The position numbers and the translations under genes are program-made. Shown here in pieces: positions 44,520 through 56,800 of a stretch of 64,000 bases of DNA; within the stretch, counting starts at the first letter, position 1, and every line of letters starts with the position of its first letter. Under the pieces are notes generated by a model that did not search any database, was not told the DNA's origin, and was given only the letters and a program-made list of their open reading frames with translations. The stretch is taken from positions 62,001 through 126,000 of the forward strand of contig JAKMXF010000066.1 of assembly GCA_024704765.1 (NCBI GenBank), read 5' to 3'. This DNA comes from Oopsacas minuta (lineage: Eukaryota; Porifera; Hexactinellida; Lyssacinosida; Leucopsacidae).

Positions 44520-45126
44520 ACGTCATATGCGGGTCAAAAACCTACTCATAGATTATGGGACGCATGCGTTAGTCCTAATCCATATGTAGACGTTGGTCCT
44601 ACCTGTGAATTAATCATTACTTTCTGTTTCTCCTCACTTTGTAGACGTTAGTCCTACTCTTTTTAGTAGTAGAAGTTATTCCTACCTGCAAAATGTATTA
44701 CATTCATTTGATTTTACCCTTTAATGTTGGACATTTGATAGCTAGGTTTAATGCTCATATTCTCGGCTAAATGCAATCTAGTTAGATAATCCAAGTAAAT
44801 TCCAATTCAATCACCTTCTTGGTGAGTTATATAGACACTTGCCAACACGGAGGGACGTCAGGGAAAATTCCAGCCAACTCTCAGGGCCAAGATCCAGCGC
44901 TAATGCCATGAAAATCCATCACTACTATCCAATTAGTGTAATTAAATCCTCATACTCTCGGTTGTCTTAACTGTGAAACAAAGACTAATGCCAGTAATGT
45001 CTACTCCTGAAAAGAGTAGGACTAACATCTACAAATCAGAATTAGGACTAACGCCTACATGTGGAGTAGGACTAACGTCGCTCCCCCATAGATTATATCG
45101 TAGGATTGACCCGCACCATGGATATG
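44520..45126. mobile_element. About 600-bp foldback-like element with subterminal GTTAGTCCTA repeats
   Basis: The left end reads ATATGCGGGTCAA...CATAGATTATGGG and the right end, reversed, reads ATGGTGCGGGTCAATCCTAC...ATAATCTATGGGG. Inside both arms GACGTTAGTCCTAC-like motifs recur several times (44565-44700 plus sense; 44980-45075 inverted). Long arms with multiple subterminal repeats are typical of transposase-binding ends in non-autonomous elements. The centre is A+T-rich and non-coding. Confidence 0.7.
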
Positions 45127-46458
45127 CTATATGCAGAGGGTTTCAATGGATTACGGACTAACGGATTACAAATCCACCAAATCCTTAATTTACACATTTT
45201 CGAATGGATTTGGAAAAATTCTCAAACCATTCCAAAATCCCTAAAACGGATTTGGTAATCATTCTCAAATATATCCAAACCCCTGACCCCCACTTCAACT
45301 AGCTCTACACGGTGCAGGTATTATTCAAGGGAGTGATATCAAAACCTAGTATTAGATCCTATTATGTTAGGTAATGGCAACAAATAGATGCAAATATCTA
45401 GTATCGTGTTTTGCAATCCAATTTTCAATTGAAAATCACCTAGTTACAATTCTACACTAAATAAAGCCCCTATTTTGTGAAGATATACATAGTACTAGAA
45501 ATTAGTTTATGTTAAAGGGTTCTTGTGATAGTATTAAATTGCAGGATAATGGGGGTGTTTCAAAACAGCTGCTAGACGTCCATTCTGCATGCGCTACCCA
45601 TATTTAGATTAAGCCTGACCCACACATGGTTATCCAGATTGAAAAATTATGAATCAGACATGCATCTGTCCGGTGATTTTACGAACCGAACCGGACCGCC
45701 GTTGAGTTTTTCTGAACCGTTCGGACCGATAAACCAGTCCAGATCGGTGGACCGGTCCAGACCTATCGATGTGACACCTTTTATGATACTGATCTAGATG
45801 ATAAATGATTAAGAAATTTACATTTTAGAGCGGTTAATTGAATCCACGCGTGTTTATCCTTTTCTAAATTCAGATAACATGTGTATGTGCTTGTAACAGG
45901 CATGCAGCAGTTCAGCAATTTCGGGGACCGGTCCAGACCAATGGGGCTATCCGGACTGTTAGATCCAATTTTCGGACAGACCGAACTGAAACCGGTCAGA
46001 AAGAATCATGTGGTTGACAAAGCGCACTTTTTGACTAATTTGAGCTACGAAATGTCTAATTATTGCTTCCCTAGAGGTTAAGATCGATATGGCTCTCCAA
46101 TTATACCGACTACCGAGCTAGCTATTGAGCAGGCAAAGACATTCTTCTATTGCAACATGTTTCCGATAATTCTGATAAACTTGGATCTTTCTTTTGAAAG
46201 TTTGAGAGAGAATTTTTTGGAGTGGTTTTGTTGTCTCTTTGAATTTTTAATCTTTATTTATGCTCATTGAATTGCAGGCTCATAAACTCATTTAAGTTAT
46301 TAAACAACTATCGCTTGTGTCCATTTGAGAAGCCCTAATAACATGATGATGTTCTCAATTTTGGCAATAAATATCTACTTTCTCTTGCTTTGAAGTTATT
46401 TACTACCTCCACCATATATTTATTAGGGTATTCACTGTTCAACTCTACCAACCTTTCT
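45127..46458. repeat. Intergenic, decayed elements
   Basis: 45130-45300 carries AAATCCG/GGATTTGG inverted pieces also present at 56520-56600. 45650-45990 holds GC-rich ACCGGTCC-type palindromes (GGACCGGTCC near 45760 and 45930) that look like ends of a TIR element. No gene supported; 46100-46458 shows nothing clear beyond the upstream region of the methyltransferase. Confidence 0.45.
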
Positions 46459-47622
46459 ATGAATTTCCTCTCTAACCTATCAACTAAATCTCTCGTCTCG
46501 TTCATAGTGGGTGTAGGTACAGGCGTTACAGTATACATTATATATGATGTAGTGAAGAACAGGCGTAAATGTAAGGAAGTTGATTATTACGAGACTACCA
46601 TTCAACTGAATGAATACATGTGCTTACATTACGCAAAAGAGCAAGATTTTGATTATCCTGACCTCTTGCCTGTGAATGGACTATACTTCCCCTTGAGATG
46701 TGCACAGGTGTGTCTTGACTTCTGTTCACAGAGAGGTCGTGCATTAGATGTAGGCTGTGCTGTCGGGAGGTCTAGCTTTGAACTGGCTAGAGGTTTCTCT
46801 GATGTTTTAGCTATTGATTATTCTCAGAGATTTGTAGATGCTGGCAGTCAACTGGTTAGAGACGGAGAGATGGAGTATGTTATCCTAGAGGAGGGAGTGT
46901 GTGGTAAAACTGCTACAGCTCTAGTAGATTCTGATATTGAGCGGAGTAGAGTTAAGTTTATGAAAGGAGATGCTTGTAATCTCCCTTATAGCATTGGGAC
47001 GTTTGACTGTATCTTGGCAGCTAATTTGATTTGCAGGTAGTGTTTATTGTTTATTTGTATACTCATGTGTTTTAGAAAAATTCTGATTGGAATTATAATT
47101 GATGTATTTAACCTTTTAATCCCTCCCGATGTTTGTAAAATATGAATTTTACCTTAAGGAAGTATACCTGACCCTTCTAGCAAACTCTAAAAGTGTACAT
47201 TCATTCAGGATCCTGTGATTACCCACTCTCCTTAGCGTTTAGATCAAGTTCCCATTTTCGTTAGCAATAAAGCTGTTATCGAGTTATGATTACGTCAGTT
47301 TAAATGATTTATTTCTAGATTACAGAATCCCCTCAGTTTCTTGGGAAGAGTCTTCTCTCTCCTCAACCCAGACGGTATCCTAGTATTAACTACTCCCTTC
47401 ACCTGGAGCTCTAAATTCACTCCACAAGATCTCTGGTTAGGAGGGACATATGACAACAATGTTGATTCCAAGTCTAGTTTTACTGAATTGAAGAAAATAT
47501 TAGAGGTTGATTTTGAATTGTTGGAGACTAGAGATATGCCATTCTTGCTAAAAGAGACTCGAAGGAAGCATCAATGGACAGTCTCTCTATGTAGTGTGTG
47601 GAGGTTGAAAATGGCTCATTGA
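46459..47622 (+). CDS. Membrane-anchored SAM-dependent methyltransferase (4-mercaptohistidine N-methyltransferase-like)
   Basis: Model join(46459..47036,47319..47622), 293 aa; the intron runs from GTAGTG to TTCTAG in phase 2 and restores AANLICRLQNP. An N-terminal hydrophobic helix (about 12-34, VSFIVGVGTGVTVYIIY) is followed by the SAM motif ALDVGCAVGRSS (95-106), LAIDYSQRF, GDACNLP and ILAANLI. The second exon has LNPDGILVLTTPFTW and FTPQDLWLGG, blocks I associate with the putative 4-mercaptohistidine N1-methyltransferase family related to the C-terminal part of OvoA (ovothiol synthesis). That substrate link is inference from motifs. The membrane anchor is unusual for such an enzyme. The start is the first ATG of the frame. 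Confidence 0.8.
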
Positions 47623-47930
47623 GTATATGGCGAATATCACTTCATAGGAATATAATTACGATCGCTTATTCGAAATTTATTTAATTCTTATCTGTATTTT
47701 CATTTTATTATGTATCTTATAACTCATCAATACTAACTAATATTTGGTTTGAGATTCGATCTCATCTTCAAGTGTCACCAGATGTCTCATCGGTAGATAA
47801 CTGAATATCCATTATTCTCCAAATATTTTTCGGTTGAACCAAATATTGAACTATTCCTTTGCAAAGTTTATCCACATATTACCCCCTATATATCTATCAG
47901 AATGTTTAATCCAGGAACTATTAGGCCGCA

Positions 47931-50687
47931 ATGAACAGTCTCCAATCATCTCTACACAAACTAGGACTCACCAGGTTTCTCTCTGACACACAAGAAGAAG
48001 CAGTACGTACAGTGCTGCAGGGACACAGAGATGTGTTCGTGTCCATGCCTACTGGTGCTGGCAAGTCTCTCTGTTACCAATTACCCGCAGCTAACAGTAC
48101 TGGAGTATTTTTTGTAGTTTCTCCTCTCCTCGCCTTGATAGAGGATCAGGTAGTAGCTTGTAATGCTAGACATGTGTCAGCAGCTGCACTCAATTCTAAC
48201 ACAACCAAGTCTGACAAAGAAAATCTGTTACGAGATTTATACAATAGCGCCCCTAAAGTAAAGTTACTGTATATCACACCCGAGTATGTAGCTACACTAC
48301 AGTGCATGAGGCTAGCGTCTCATCTCCATAAAAATGGAATGTTTGCTTACTTTGTTGTGGATGAAGCTCACTGTGTGTCTCAATGGGGACACGATTTCCG
48401 TCCGGCATACCTCAAACTTGGAGATTTCCGCAAACATTTTCCAGGTGTTCCGTGTCTAGCCCTAACTGCTACAGCAACTGAAGCTGTTAGGAAAGATATA
48501 TTTGAGTTTCTTTCTCTAACTGATGCGTTACCACTCACATTGCCTTGTCATAGAGGAAATCTGTTCTACGACGTTAAATTTAAAGAAACTATTATAAAGC
48601 CTGAGAATGATCTCAGAGAGTTTGCTATCAGTTGTCTCACTCAATCAGACTCTATTGCTACCAAACCTGTGAGAACAAGGTCATCAAAAGTAAAATCTTT
48701 CAAATCTCCATTATATTCCGATAATTCACAAACTACCTCAATAGCTGAAACTGATGTGAGTGGCGTAACGTTTATTGGCTCAGGCATAATATACTGCCAC
48801 ACGAGAGATGCTTGTAGTGACCTGTCTCACCAGCTCTCTACCAAAGGCCTCACGTGTAAGCCTTATCATGCAGGACTCAGTAAGAAGGATAGACTGAGTT
48901 GCCAGCAGGATTGGATGCAGGGTAAGTTCCCTGTTATTGTAGCAACCATTAGCTTTGGGATGGGAGTAGACAAACAAGATGTGAGATTTGTAGCTCACTG
49001 GGATGTACCCAAATCTTTGGAGGGATACTACCAGGAGTCAGGACGTGCTGGAAGAGATGGAGGACCCGCGTTTTGTCGTTTATACTTCTCTCGTAAGCAA
49101 AGAGACTTAGTCCGGTTCATAATTCAAAAGGAGGAATGTAAGGCTGTCGGGAAGAAAGGAGAGAACGATCAGCGTTTCCAGGCTGCACTCAGTAGCTTTG
49201 AGAAAATGTCTCATTACTGTGAAAAACCGCGGTGCAGACATGCAGCTTTTGCTGAATACTTCTCAGATCCTAAGCCTGTGTGCGTTAAGAATTGTGATTA
49301 CTGTAAGGATATGGACGCTACACAGAAATTAGCCAATGCTCATAAAGCACATCACTTGACGAAGGAATTTAAACAAAAGGATACACCTTATGTTAAGCCT
49401 GAGAGCTCGGGCTCATACTATAACAGAGAATTATATGGTGGAGGCAAATGGGGACATAAACAAGATTTGTCAGACTCTTCTACTGGCGATGAAGCAGATG
49501 AAGACGGCTGGACTAAAGCAGGGAAAGATGAGCTAACTAAGGTAATCAATCTAGAGCTTAAAAAGAGAAAGAAGAGGATTAAATCTGCTCAGAAGAATGA
49601 GGTAGAGAGATGTAAACCTTCAGACTGTAAGGTAAGGGAGCCATGTGGTCAGTCGATTAGAGGTCTGGGGGTGAAGACAAGAGAAATGAACTTAGATAGA
49701 CTCCAGTCTGCTCTTGAAGAGAATGCTCTAGCAAGAGGTGTTGACTTGTGTGTAACAGCTGCTAAACAGCTGGAGTATAAGATATTCTCAGATAACATAA
49801 CTGTCCCAGGATATCAAGCTAGTATATACCGTATCCTCAGTGAAATACGTACAAGCACAAAGAACCTAGAGCTCTATCATATACCTTCATGTCAAACTGA
49901 GCCTTTATCAGATTCTGATGATGATATGCTAGTTCAGCAGAGTGTGTTTCAACCTGCTTCCGAACTACTGAGTACAGCTGGCAACACATGTACTAATTAT
50001 TCTACAGAGTTTAAGAATGCATCCGATGTTAGAGAGATTTCTACTGAGTGTAAGGTCACGGATGTTATGGAGATAGTACAGTCTCAATTTCCTAACGATA
50101 CGTCACAGTGTGTATCAGGTAAGAGGAAGACTGCTGCCGACACTACACAGGTAGATGATAGTGATGTAGCTAGAAAGAAACCTAAGAAACAACTTCCTAT
50201 AATGAACTTTTTCTTTCAGGCATCCAGTTCTTCCTCAGATTCCAAACCACATCTACAAACAGATAAACGCCAGCTCTCTACCCAGCTAATTGATCTAACA
50301 CAATCTGGCACACGGGCGAATAATACTCCCTCTCAACCTCTTCTAGACAATAAACCTACTAAAGAGAATATTAAAACTTCTACAGTTACGTCTGCTTCTA
50401 CAAAAGATACTCACAAAGACATAGCTGGTGTAGTTGTGTGTATTCTTAGTCCTTACTTCTCTCAACAGAAGAAGATTACTTCGAAGGAACTATTTAAATT
50501 GTTTGCTAAGGAGTTAACTCGCTTTCTTTTAAAATGTAATCATGTTGAGTCAGTAGACTTTCTTGCTAAACGAGTTATAGAAGAGTATTTTAAAACAAAA
50601 GAAACATTTGCTAGCTCTGAAGATCTTAAACTGTTAACACAGATAGAAATCAAATTACAAGTGTTACCAGCTGAAAAAACATATTAA
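47931..50687 (+). CDS. RECQL5: RecQ-type DNA helicase, RECQL5-like
   Basis: 918 aa in one exon. Helicase motifs: PTGAGKS (40-46), [15 protein letters not shown] (144-158), TATAT (179-183), then the second lobe with [17 protein letters not shown] (338-348) and the arginine-finger region [10 protein letters not shown] (368-377). A RecQ zinc-binding module follows (Cys430, Cys435, Cys455, Cys458). As in RECQL5 there is no WH-HRDC; instead a long tail carries a helical block around 585-650, a PIP-box QLPIMNFF (754-761) expected to bind PCNA, and a C-terminal helical region (about 835-915) where RECQL5 has its SRI/RNA-polymerase-II-binding domain. An insert at about 245-280 splits the two lobes. 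Role: suppressing RAD51 filaments and transcription-linked recombination. Confidence 0.92.
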   Translation: MNSLQSSLHKLGLTRFLSDTQEEAVRTVLQGHRDVFVSMPTGAGKSLCYQLPAANSTGVFFVVSPLLALIEDQVVACNARHVSAAALNSNTTKSDKENLLRDLYNSAPKVKLLYITPEYVATLQCMRLASHLHKNGMFAYFVVDEAHCVSQWGHDFRPAYLKLGDFRKHFPGVPCLALTATATEAVRKDIFEFLSLTDALPLTLPCHRGNLFYDVKFKETIIKPENDLREFAISCLTQSDSIATKPVRTRSSKVKSFKSPLYSDNSQTTSIAETDVSGVTFIGSGIIYCHTRDACSDLSHQLSTKGLTCKPYHAGLSKKDRLSCQQDWMQGKFPVIVATISFGMGVDKQDVRFVAHWDVPKSLEGYYQESGRAGRDGGPAFCRLYFSRKQRDLVRFIIQKEECKAVGKKGENDQRFQAALSSFEKMSHYCEKPRCRHAAFAEYFSDPKPVCVKNCDYCKDMDATQKLANAHKAHHLTKEFKQKDTPYVKPESSGSYYNRELYGGGKWGHKQDLSDSSTGDEADEDGWTKAGKDELTKVINLELKKRKKRIKSAQKNEVERCKPSDCKVREPCGQSIRGLGVKTREMNLDRLQSALEENALARGVDLCVTAAKQLEYKIFSDNITVPGYQASIYRILSEIRTSTKNLELYHIPSCQTEPLSDSDDDMLVQQSVFQPASELLSTAGNTCTNYSTEFKNASDVREISTECKVTDVMEIVQSQFPNDTSQCVSGKRKTAADTTQVDDSDVARKKPKKQLPIMNFFFQASSSSSDSKPHLQTDKRQLSTQLIDLTQSGTRANNTPSQPLLDNKPTKENIKTSTVTSASTKDTHKDIAGVVVCILSPYFSQQKKITSKELFKLFAKELTRFLLKCNHVESVDFLAKRVIEEYFKTKETFASSEDLKLLTQIEIKLQVLPAEKTY

Positions 50688-50833
50688 TAAATGGATTGTT
50701 AATATTGTAATACAGAAGACATCACTCAACTAATATAATGAGATATGCTTGCATTACTCTGGCATAAATATTTGTATTTATTATTGAAGGAGAGAATTCT
50801 ATTTTGACAGCTAATGATTAGATTGTTTCCTGA

Positions 50834-53800
50834 ATGACTCCTGACGATAATTTCAAACTTCCACCTCCTCCTAAGAACATATTCGTTACTCAAATCCAGT
50901 GAGTTTATATATGAAAATTCTTGTTTCCTATTCAGTGATCTTCTAGAGTATTTATGCTAGAATGATCGGCCATAGAATTGATCAGTATTTAATTATTGTT
51001 TTTTTCTAGAGAGGATCTTCATTCCAGTTATGACAAGCTTAGACAACATCCAATAGTAAAGCAGGTATGTATATATATATATAGAGGTAATGACGTCCCC
51101 CCGAAGTATAGTCCAATTTTTCCAAAATATTTATACAGTAATAATTACGAAGTCTGATATTGAGCTCTTTACTGGTGCTGATGCAGAGGAGGGAACTGCC
51201 TCCTCGCTATTTCATCGAATCGCCTCCAGATCAATCAATTTCCTACTCAAAGGGAACTTTGCCTCTTCGCTTGATGAAGTAAATTTAATCGAATACGGGC
51301 GAACAAATGTGCGAATTTATGATGTCATCTAAGTGAAAATGTCGAAAATTCCGGGAAGGCAATAAAACGATTTAGTGTTCGAATTCATTACGAGATTAAC
51401 ACTACGTCAGTAATCGGTTAATGCATTTACGTGTAAAGGGGAATACTAAGTTGTACTTGCCAAACAGAAAGCTCATCACCCTTGTTCGTATTAACCGATG
51501 TATTTAGTATTGATAAGCTCTGAAGGAGTAGCACAAATCGTACTTATTATCCGATATTTGGTAATAATGAGAGTCAATATTTTTAATTGTTACTCTTGTT
51601 AGAATGCGGCTAGTCTCGTTAAGAACAGCTCCAACACTCAACAAAGCACTTTATTACTACAGAGAGAGCAAGAGCTATCAGATACTGATGCACAACATAG
51701 AGAAGCTATTGATAGGTATAATGCTAAGAATAAAGAGCTTACCAGGAGAGAGAATGCACTCAAAGATAAAAGAGAGAAGGTTTATTGAAACAATTCATAG
51801 TTCGAATGTTTTGAAAACATTCACTAATTCGAAATATGTAATCAATCAATTTTCCGAATTCTTGAATTTGATCTGGGTTTCTATAAAGGGTTTTCTGTTC
51901 CATGTTCGAAGAAGCCAAAATTTAAGTGTTTAGCCTGAAAGTAACTTGCTAATAGGCGAACTTCGCTATTCTTAGTCTAGCTAGCAGGCTAACAAAGAGT
52001 TCAATTGTAACTAAGTAGCCTGTCTAAATCACTGAATCATATTAAATTCATTATATCAGTCTCCTTAAAATATTTTACCGAATTTTAATCCGTAAAGATA
52101 TATATTGAGAATTTTTAGTGTCCATTGTATTATCTGTTCATATTCACGATAGTATACTGTCTGTATATTTTAATTGAACATATCATTAATCTCTTGATTT
52201 ATGTTCTTAGTTTGAAGAGCGAAAACTTAAGTTTGCTAGCTACATCAAAGATGAGAAATCTCGTCAACAGAATGCTCTGAATAAGATTGAGTTAGTTACG
52301 AATGATATAAATGATAAAGTTAAGGAAATATCAGAGTTAGAGAAAGAGAGAGATGTGTTGAGAGATGAGTTAGTAGTTGAGTTATTAATACAGTATTGAA
52401 TCAGTTCTTACTTCCAAACGAACTCTCTACATACGTTATCTTGAACATCCATTATTCCGAATTCCCTCTATTTCGAAGGAATTTCATTTCCCCTCAACGT
52501 AAAATTGCTTATTTTAACTCACGTTATCTCGAACAGAATTTGAATTCCCTTGAGGTTTCGAGACACCAGATGTCAACTGTACATGTGTATTATAAATATA
52601 TACTGTGGATACCGATTATGAGAACACCGAATATAAGCACCATCCTATGTAATACGGTTCTCATAGCATATTCCTGTATGTTTTATTCCTTATATACCGA
52701 TTATAAGAACATGTATGATAACTTCAAAGGTGTTCTTAAATCCAGCATCAACTGTATTTTCATTTCAGAAGTGCTTCTAGTTTATTCTATTTATAAACAT
52801 ATATTTTAATCTTTATTGAGAGCATTATTTTACAGTTATTGATTAGCAACCAATGCTACAGGAGACTAACTTTACATTTCTTAAATCAGGCTTACAGTAT
52901 AGTCCAAGCACTTTATCATAGCATATTACTCTTATAGACATTTTGAACTTGTTAAAAAGAATACAGAATTACAGAAATACAAAATATTATTAGAGAAAGC
53001 TGTAGAATCAATGCCAGATGGTATGTGAGTAATATTACAATGTATTATTTATAAGATACGTAATATATGTAGGATGGTAGTATTAGTGTGATTCTTTCTT
53101 TCTTTTTAAAATACATTATCAAATCAGGACTATTATGTTATTCATAGGGCTGTTAACATGAGTATTATTGTGTAGTTCAACAGAGGTATACTTGTCTTAT
53201 ATATATACTTGTCTCAGCTGCCCAAAAGTGCTTCATAAAAGTTATCTATAGAGTATAAACCAACAAAATGAAAACAATATACAGTAGGGCCAGTTTAATA
53301 GGGTCACATCTGGGTCAGGCCATTATTTTCTGATTAAGTAAATAAGGTGTTAGCCCAATTAACAGAATTTGTATGATTCTGTTTTCTGGCTAAGTCACCC
53401 GATTATCTTGTGGTAGGGATTGACCGGGAGCAGAATTCAGTATTGATGCTCAATAAATTTTCCAGTTATAGAGTAGCATATTGTTAGTTAATTAAAGATT
53501 CTGTATTAGATATTCACTAATTAATTAGTAGTCCATGAGGCAGAACCTATTTTCTTTGTAATTCATGGTTTAATATATGTTCTCGAACCCAATTAAGCCC
53601 TGGTGGCGCTATTGTGCGGAGTCTACAGTATATCCAATAATATTATAGCTTTAGTGTAGAATAGGATATATATGCCGGATATTCAATTCAATTGTGTTTA
53701 TTTGTAAAAGCTTAGTGTATTCGTGATTACGGTATATTAAATCTTAACTTGGATATGCAGTGCAGGCTTGGACCGGGTCATGATTTCCTGACCCGGTGAC

Positions 53801-56800
53801 CCGGTATTTCAAAAACATTAATTTTCGATATTCATGCGATTTGATAATGATTAGATTTTACTAAGTTTGAATATTCAGGGAAAATGAAACGTCTAACTAA
53901 TATTGACTGAATCTTTATGATTTTACAGACCGATATAATTTTATTATCTATAAGGATATAAACTGGGTCAAGTCAAAATCAGTGACCCGGTTCAGACCCG
54001 AAATTTATTGAAAATAGTGACCCGGTTTACTCGTGACCCTGTCCAAGCCTGATGCGGTGTACTTGCCTGTCTCCTGCCCTCCATCCAAACTACGCTACCG
54101 TTCATTTTACTAACTAATTTTGCAGAATTTACTACGCTTCAACTAGAACCTACACCACTGGCAAGGAATTGAAATTATACTTCAATATAACGAACTACAT
54201 ATACCCGTATCAGTTCATCTGTTTCTCTTCTACAAAGCAATATTTAAATTTTTATGAGTTTATTATGTGTCTTATCTGTTTATTGGTTATATTATGTCAT
54301 TTCTAGGATATATAGAAATAGTGGGAGATTCTCCTGCTGATAGTCTAATACTTAAGTATAATACTTTAAAAGATACACAAACACATCTACAGGAAAGGTT
54401 ACAAGATCTCACTGAACAAGTTTGTACACTTTATATTCTTACTTATTTACATTTATTCACTTTATCTAATCTGAGTGATGAAATTAGTGTTACGGATTTT
54501 GGGAGATATTGATTATTCAGCAGGCTACAATATAAGTTAAAGTCTAGCCTAAGAAAGAATGCAGGATGATCTGGGGTTTCTTTGTAACACGACGTTCAGC
54601 ATGACAGCCAGTTGTAATGAATGTAATTTATACTTTTCTTTAATATGATAACATTAAACAAATACGAAACTAGAAAATTATACGTATTAGTCGCATAATC
54701 AATGTATACTATTATAATCAAAGATCCCTACTAACACACTGTCGGCATTACAGATAATGTCTACCTATTTATGTATTCAAAGGCTTGAATAGCATACTTT
54801 GGATTCTGTGAAGTAACAAATATCTTCCCAGTCTTTGTAATATAAATTCCTTTAGGTTTGTTCAGTTGTCCTTTGTCCTTTCCTTTCTTCCCTATAGTCT
54901 GTATTAATTTTCCTGATTTTGAAATTATCTTGATACAGTGGTTTAATCTGTCGGTTAAAATGATATTTTCTGATTCATCCAGGCAGAAAAAGAATGGTTC
55001 ATGCACCAAGCAGTTCTGTTGATATCCTCTGGTTACACTGGAGCTAATGTGATCACCATTACGGTTGAAATAGTTGATACAGTTTGAACTCCAATCCAGG
55101 ACTACAACTGATGATTTCGTTAGCTTTACATCTTTAGGGTAGACAAGACCTTTCCCAATCGACTTAATAAATTCCAGGTTTTTGGTAAATACAGATACTC
55201 TCGAGTTCCAGTATTCTGCTATATATACATCTCCGTTTGTATCAATTGATATCCCACGTGGATTGTTGAGCTCTCCTTCAAGTTTCCCTTTCTTCCCAGC
55301 TATTGCTTCTAACTTATTAGGAGAACTTTTAGAGTATTTGAATACTGCATGGTAAAACGTGTCAGTTATGAAAATATGATAATCAGTCATTGCTATTCCA
55401 TACGGACTTTTTAATTCACCTTTTCCAAACTCTGATATGTATTCTCCTATGTAATTCATAACTTGTATCCGACTGTTATCACGATCAGCCACGAATATAT
55501 CTCCTTTCTCTTCATCAAGGACTATTCCTCTTGGTGAGCAAAACTGCCTTTTACCTTTCCCACAATTTCCCACAGCTAAGTTAGGTAATTCTTCGTATAA
55601 GGAGTCTCTAGTCTGTGACTCTTTAACCTCACCTAATTCCTCAATCATCGTGACAAGTTCGTTAAGAAATGGGAAATTGATAGTGACATCTGGCATTGGT
55701 ATTGTTCCTGATAAATCTTTAATGGTGGTTTCGTAAATTTGATTCACCGCTTCAATAAGGGAAAAATTCTCATTTTCTATCATACCTATTTCCTCACCAT
55801 CTTTCTGAAGTTTTTTCAACTCATCTATTGTATTGGACCGTTTTCTATTCGAAGCTAAATATTCCTCTTCTATATCACGTACTCTTTCAAGGATATATTC
55901 TTTTCTAGTTGATAATCGATTTAGTAAATCGTCGAATACTCTCGTGATGTTATCTTTGATTCTTCCAAAATAATCTTGATTGAATTCTACCTTAGTTGTT
56001 GCCATCGCTTAGAATTATTTCATATGATTATGTCTGCTTTAGTAATTTATTAAATACTCTTGTTTGTTAGGAATATAATACTCTATATGTGATTACCTGA
56101 TTGTGCTACTGTTAATACATGTATCATGTTCTTGAATAATGTGTTGCTAATACGAAGTGATTGAACTTTAGGAAATCATAATATAGCTATCATATTTCCA
56201 TATAATGCTTTACTTTATACTAGTGGCGTAGAACGTTAATTTGCTTAATAACTTTCCCTACCAGTTGCCTCAAGGAAATTACCTCGCCTATACTTTTTAA
56301 ACTAATGAAACAACGATGGATTCATTTAACTCACTTTCCTAGCCCTTTAGCTCTGATTATTCGTCGGGGTAAATGAATAATATCATTGAGGTATAAGCCT
56401 AAAGATGTGAAAATACATAGGTGGTCCGGATGGATCAGAATCCTTATCCATAGCTGATTTCAAAAGCCATAAATATATATATTAGCTTTAGTGAGTTATT
56501 ACTAATATTAGAGAGAATTTGAATAGATTTGAGAATAATTACCAAATCCGTAAATTACTGATTTGAAGGATTTAGATTCGTAACATCCATAGTCCACCCG
56601 GAACCTCTGCATTGATGATAATATATGAATTTCTAGATATAGCATTAAAATATGAAAATAAGAATCTACATGCCCTATAATTCCTGGCTAGCTGTAAAAC
56701 TATGAGACCTATTAATGGTACAAAATTCGTTGCGGTTAATAGTTGTGCTTTTCTAAAAATTTACAATGTATGCATGTTTATTTCTGTTACGCTGTTTATG

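Noticed and set aside
52396-52809. 137-codon plus-strand frame in the CFAP73-like intron
   Set aside because: Overlaps a decayed MITE and has no family resemblance.
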